From: Melieria omissa | Taxonomy: Eukaryota; Arthropoda; Insecta; Diptera; Ulidiidae | DNA length: 64,000 nt | Assembly: GCA_963971225.1 (NCBI GenBank) | Contig: OZ020267.1 | Location: forward strand, 95,779,648 to 95,843,647 | Direction of reading: 5' to 3' | Shown here: piece after piece, positions 60,020-64,000 of the stretch | Numbering within the stretch: position 1 is the stretch's first letter | Layout of the letters: every line of letters begins with the position of its first letter | The notes under the pieces: generated by a model | Databases searched by the model: none | What the model was told of the DNA's origin: nothing | Seen by the model: only the letters and a program-made list of their open reading frames with translations | Made by a program: the position numbers and the translations under genes

Positions 60020-60300
60020 ATATCCCCAAAATAATTTCCAATAATTCGCAGCAATATCAGGGAAAGTTTGTGTTCTACGAATTGAGCACGTTTGATCAAA
60101 ACCCTATTTTTTTAATAAAGGTTAAATAAAATAAAAAAGTGATAATTTTGTATTTTTCCATAAATTTAAAGTAATTTTTCTGCAATTAAAAAAATATTGA
60201 AACTTATTTAACTCCTTTTAATCTAAAACTGTTAAAAAGTAAACTAGCTCTAGAACTTTAACAAAGAGGCGTGGCTACTTCAAATTACGTGTGCACACTT
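60020..60300 (+). repeat. Copy of the 53.6-kb piggyBac-like element interior
   Basis: Matches 23371-23611 and the reverse of 53700-53985, and extends further than the 23-kb copy: 'tctagaac.ttaacaaagaggcgtgg' and 'acttcaaatta.gtgtgca' are shared with the 53.6-kb element. Defined ends are missing. Confidence 0.65.
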
Positions 60301-62770
60301 CCTTTCTTGAACATTGATGTTGTATGCTTTGAGATAATCTCCATTCCCTTTAATGATTTTTTTAATTATTTAAAGAAGAAAAATTCTGAAGGAGTTAATT
60401 GCAATGAATTTGGTGGATTTATTTGAATGAACCGAATTTTTATTATTTGTATTCTTTTATTTTTATTAATTCCAATGAGGTTTCAGAACTAATCTTTACC
60501 AAAAAACTTATCAAATTCATACAAAATTTTCTAATTTTGGCCACTGTTGGTATGAAAATGGTTCACAGTGCGTATGAGCGATGCGGAGTTTCGCTCTAAA
60601 TGCATAACGTGTGCAGATACAAAACGTTCATGTCGCTGTGTGTCTGTGTGTGTGTGTAGATGAGTGCGCATCTATTGCTGGCAATGGCAGTAGCAGCAGC
60701 AACAACACCAACATAAACAATCTTTGCTTGTTTGGCATTGTTATTCCTTGTTGTTGTTGCTCTTGTTGCCATTCATATGCATTGCAATTTTCATTTCGCA
60801 TCCCTAATGCGCCATGCGGAATCTCAGTTTATGGTGTCTGCACTGTGGGAGCAAAACGGTACTTGGAGGAGGGCAGCATTGGTAAAAGGTAGCAAAGAAT
60901 GTGTGAGTAGTTATGGCAGAAGAAAATGGCGCACAAGATTTGCAATGCAACAGGAACGCGGCCATATGGTAAAAAAATGCTGGTTGTAGTGTGCTGTAAA
61001 ATTTTTGCGGTGAATAGGAATCAAAACATGAGTGAAATCAAGTAAAAAGTGTGAAACGGTTAGCCTCGGAGATTTTACAATTTCTGTGCAATCGGAATTT
61101 TAAAATTCAAATGAAATGACGGAATCAGATTGAATGGTGGCACAAAAGCTTTGGACAGCGTCTGTCCAATGCATGTGAAATCAACATGTGGACATACGGA
61201 AAAATAAAACACACTAAAATGAAGACAGCAGAAGAACAATAGCACAAAAAAAACTAAAAAAGTGAATGTTAAAAGAAAAAGAAATACAGGCAATCGATAA
61301 GGGCACCAAAATTAAATTTAATGCGAAAAGAAGCTATTAAAAGAGAAAGAGGTACTGAGAGGTGTGAGAGAGAGAGGTGAAAAAACCAAAAATAAAAAGC
61401 TACGGAGAAGCAAAAGAAATAAAGATAATCAAATATTTGTTTGCGTCAATAACAAAAATTTATCAGGCAACTCATTACATAGACTGACATACTGACGTAC
61501 TGTGAAGAGGCAAGAAAAGAGGAAAAAGACAAATTCTAAACGGTTCTATAATATCGTCCCTTTTCCTCTTTCTTCACTCTGCTAATGTTATCCACGCATG
61601 CGCCACTTCATTCTAATAACTATAATCAATAACTAAATATAACTAAATAAGCAATAATGGGGTACAATCACACAAGATGACTGAAATGCTCTACAAATAC
61701 TAATAGCAGGTGGCAGGTTAATAGAGAGTTTGAATGGTTAGATCTCTAATGAATGTCAGGGCAGTAGTTGGTTTATTTGCAAGAGAACTGAATCTGACTA
61801 TTTAGCACCCTGCAGACTAAAAGAGGATACCTGAATAAATGTTTGGGCTGATTCATGCAATTTATTGCCTTTTTGCCCTGAGAAAAATTCTCGTAAATTA
61901 GGCTTAGAAAACTAACAACAAAACAAAACAGCTTTTTCTTACTAAGACCAACACTCAAGGAGTCAGAGGTTGATGCAAGATGGAGGCATTGATTGAGGGG
62001 AAATTGCAAATAATTGCTCACTTAGCCGTAGAGGAATGTGAATTCTGTGTCCGACATTCGTAGTTGTAAGATGTCCTGTGTAGGAGCCATTAGTTACAAG
62101 AATCTACTCGAGATAACGTAACACAGCTAATGAGAAGGAGAATAATAATTATGGCCGACCTTGGAATAGCTGAACACAAATAGGGGAATAAAGAAGGACT
62201 CACTAAATGGTCCGATTGGCCAATAACCCAGCAGGATAACAGAAAGTAGTGTTAGCCGGTGCAAAGGAATTAATAGTTGAATAGAAAAAATAAATAAAAC
62301 TAAATGAAAGAACCAAATAGACGAAAAGTACGAAATGAATTCGAATACTTTCATTGAAATCTGCCGAGCCAAGGCAAGCAGAGTAATGACTCAGCATTAG
62401 CATTTTTGGCATCAAAACTGATGAAAAATTTGACTTTGTGGCACAGAAGGGTTTCAAGTAAAAAGGGGTTTTAAAATAACTTCTTTTCGTTACTTAATTT
62501 AAATTTCGAAAAACTGTGGTAAGCATTTTTTATCAAAGTATTACTTTTTTATTTCCATAGCAATGAATATTAGTTAAAATCATGGAAGACTTTTCTTTTC
62601 GAATGCAATACCAAAGAAATGATTTACTATATATCAGAGACCTAAAGTAATTAATTCCCGTATTTTTGGAAATACAAGAATTCATCTAATGTAAGAAATT
62701 TCTATAACAATTGCATTCCCAATAAATAACAAAAAATCATAAATAAGAGTTATGAAGCAACGTAAAAAAA
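60301..62770. other. Non-coding region
   Basis: No gene recognised. A short GT array lies near 60640-60658. 61.0-61.5 kb is purine-rich with A-runs. The frames at 61075-61293 and 62127-62457 are hydrophobic on the minus strand simply because the plus strand is A/G-rich. Confidence 0.5.
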
Positions 62771-62851
62771 ATGGAAACCAGCATTCGCCAAGTAATCGCC
62801 GAGATATCGCTCGAAATGTGTGAAAAAGTGGTCGAAAACTACCTCAAAGGA
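62771..62851 (+). pseudogene. DD41D-type transposase C-terminal scrap
   Basis: The frame reads METSIRQVIAEISLEMCEKV and then VENYLK. This resembles the C-terminal helix of the DD41D transposase (compare IRAVLGALLLAICKKV and IENYLK near 44.3 kb). Only about 27 codons are recognisable and no ends are seen. Confidence 0.6.
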
Positions 62852-63084
62852 TCCACGATTCTGGTTTCAAGCATACAAAAGAACAATATGCAGTCTTCCA
62901 GCTATATGAATCCTTAAAATCCGCACCATACCTACACACAAAAACCGAGCTCAGCGTTGGCTTTCGGATGATGTGATTAAGCAACAAACAAACAATATTT
63001 TAGCAACTTTTAGTAGTAACTGGCATAATTTAAATTTAAAATTTGTTAACTGAAAAATGAAGATATTTGTGACACTGTGCCACT

Positions 63085-63320
63085 GCCGGTTTATAATTCG
63101 GTCTGGTTAAAGAGCCGTACACTTCTATCGCCATCCACAAAAAGTCGATGAGAATTATAAGCAACGTTCAAGTGAACTCTTCACAGCAACGCCAAGACCT
63201 TCGCGGGTGAAAAGACAACAACCAACTGCCAAGTTGATGTTGAATTGTAACCTCCATCCGTGTGCAATGTTTTAAATGTGTGAAATTGTGGTGTGACAAT
63301 GTGCTAACCTAACCTAACTT
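63085..63320 (+). repeat. SINE fragment lacking the tRNA head
   Basis: 'cacttctatcgccatccaca', 'gatgagaattataagcaac', 'caagtgaactctt' and 'cctccatccgtgtgcaatgt' follow the body and tail order of the SINE at 40.0 kb. The end carries 'ctaacctaacctaac', like the tail repeats of other copies. Confidence 0.65.
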
Positions 63321-64000
63321 AAACTTAACATATCTAACCAAGAGATGATAGGAAAAACCCCAACCTAACCTAACCTTTGAAGTCAGACCCACAAGATTGA
63401 CGCTTTCAGGAAGCTCAATTAAAGTTGTCATTTAGATTGTCCTGAAGTAAGGCAAAGCAAAGAAAATTAATTAGACAAACAATTTCGAAATAAACCAAGT
63501 TCAAAATGCTGAAATAAAAGACAATAAACCATTTTCAACATGCAATAATTTCTGAAGAAAAGGCAGAGCATTGATTTTAAATAAAAATTATTTCAAAAAA
63601 AACAAAATTTCGCCAACCATATACTTGCAACTGTATTCTTATGGACACACAAAAAACTTTCGAAGGCCTTGCGAGCTTCTTAACAGCATCCACACTTCAG
63701 ATAGAAGAGCCTTCTCTGCTGCCGACTTGTCAATTTATTTTCACTATTTTTAGTGCGCTCAAAGTGTGTCAGGCGACCATAAAATATCGCCGTCGGCAGT
63801 GATAAAAGTGTAAAATTTATACTTTTGCCATTCACTCACCAACGCACACAAAACGAACAGAAACAACAACAACAAGAACGGCAAAATGCTGCGCAAAACC
63901 AAACCAATCTCAGCTTACATGCTGCCTTACTTTCTGCTCCTGCACAAGCTTTCCAATCATGTGCAGCTTAGTTGTTTTTTCTGTGTTCGCTCTTACGGTT
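63321..64000. other. Non-coding region to window end
   Basis: No gene recognised. The frame 63571-63753 has no known motif. AAC-rich sequence near 63865 is typical of the rest of the window. Confidence 0.5.

Overview
This is eukaryotic DNA from a fly (Diptera), probably an acalyptrate such as a tephritid fruit fly. The evidence is the composition (AT-rich, many short CA/GT, GTT/AAC and GCT arrays), the very low coding density, and the mobile elements: Tc1/mariner fossils of several lineages (DD34D mariner, DD37E, DD41D 'rosa' type), hAT-like and piggyBac-like miniature elements, and tRNA-derived SINEs whose body resembles SINEs I associate with tephritids. The family-level placement is inference. 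I found no host protein-coding gene, rRNA, genuine tRNA, CRISPR array or bacterial operon that I can support. The longest open frames are 100 to 190 codons and do not look like genes; those that do resemble known proteins are broken transposases. The window reads as intergenic space or the interior of a very large intron.

Layout. 0-7.5 kb: unannotated DNA with CA/GT arrays, one SINE-tail fragment (1.8 kb) and a weak promoter-like site (6.4 kb). 7.5-8.2 kb: an interspersed repeat holding an 83-bp piggyBac-like miniature element. 10.55-11.6 kb: a hAT-like element containing a reverse-strand mariner relic and a SINE fragment. 15.9-16.5 kb: a full-length SINE followed by a pentanucleotide array. 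17.5-18.7 kb: a GC-richer stretch resembling a 5' untranslated exon. 20.1-22.2 kb: the best structure here, a non-autonomous hAT-like element with a perfect 8-bp target duplication that carries a nested DD37E transposon and a nested piggyBac-like MITE. 25.7-26.5 kb: an internally deleted mariner with near-perfect ends. 28.55-29.2 kb: a 331-bp tandem duplication with one mismatch. 31.9-32.7 kb: an old ~130-bp tandem repeat and a 128-bp hAT-like MITE. 39.2-40.4 kb: a mariner relic and a second SINE with its tail inverted beside it. 43.3-44.6 kb: a DD41D transposon followed by an (AAAAT)n array. 44.9-48.2 kb: GGTACC-rich repeat and a reverse SINE split by a 4-bp-flanked insertion. 51-54.3 kb: further copies of the 7.5-kb repeats and a piggyBac-like element whose interior recurs at 23.4 and 60.0 kb. 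56.2-56.9 kb: a reverse mariner relic. 62.8-63.3 kb: a DD41D C-terminal scrap and a SINE fragment.

Nothing forms a working gene set. All transposases are disabled by stops, frameshifts, deletions or loss of a catalytic residue, so every element is dead or could move only with enzymes encoded elsewhere. Three candidate non-coding or first exons (6.4, 18.1-18.7 and 59.4 kb) are reported at low confidence because a large-intron setting would predict such exons.
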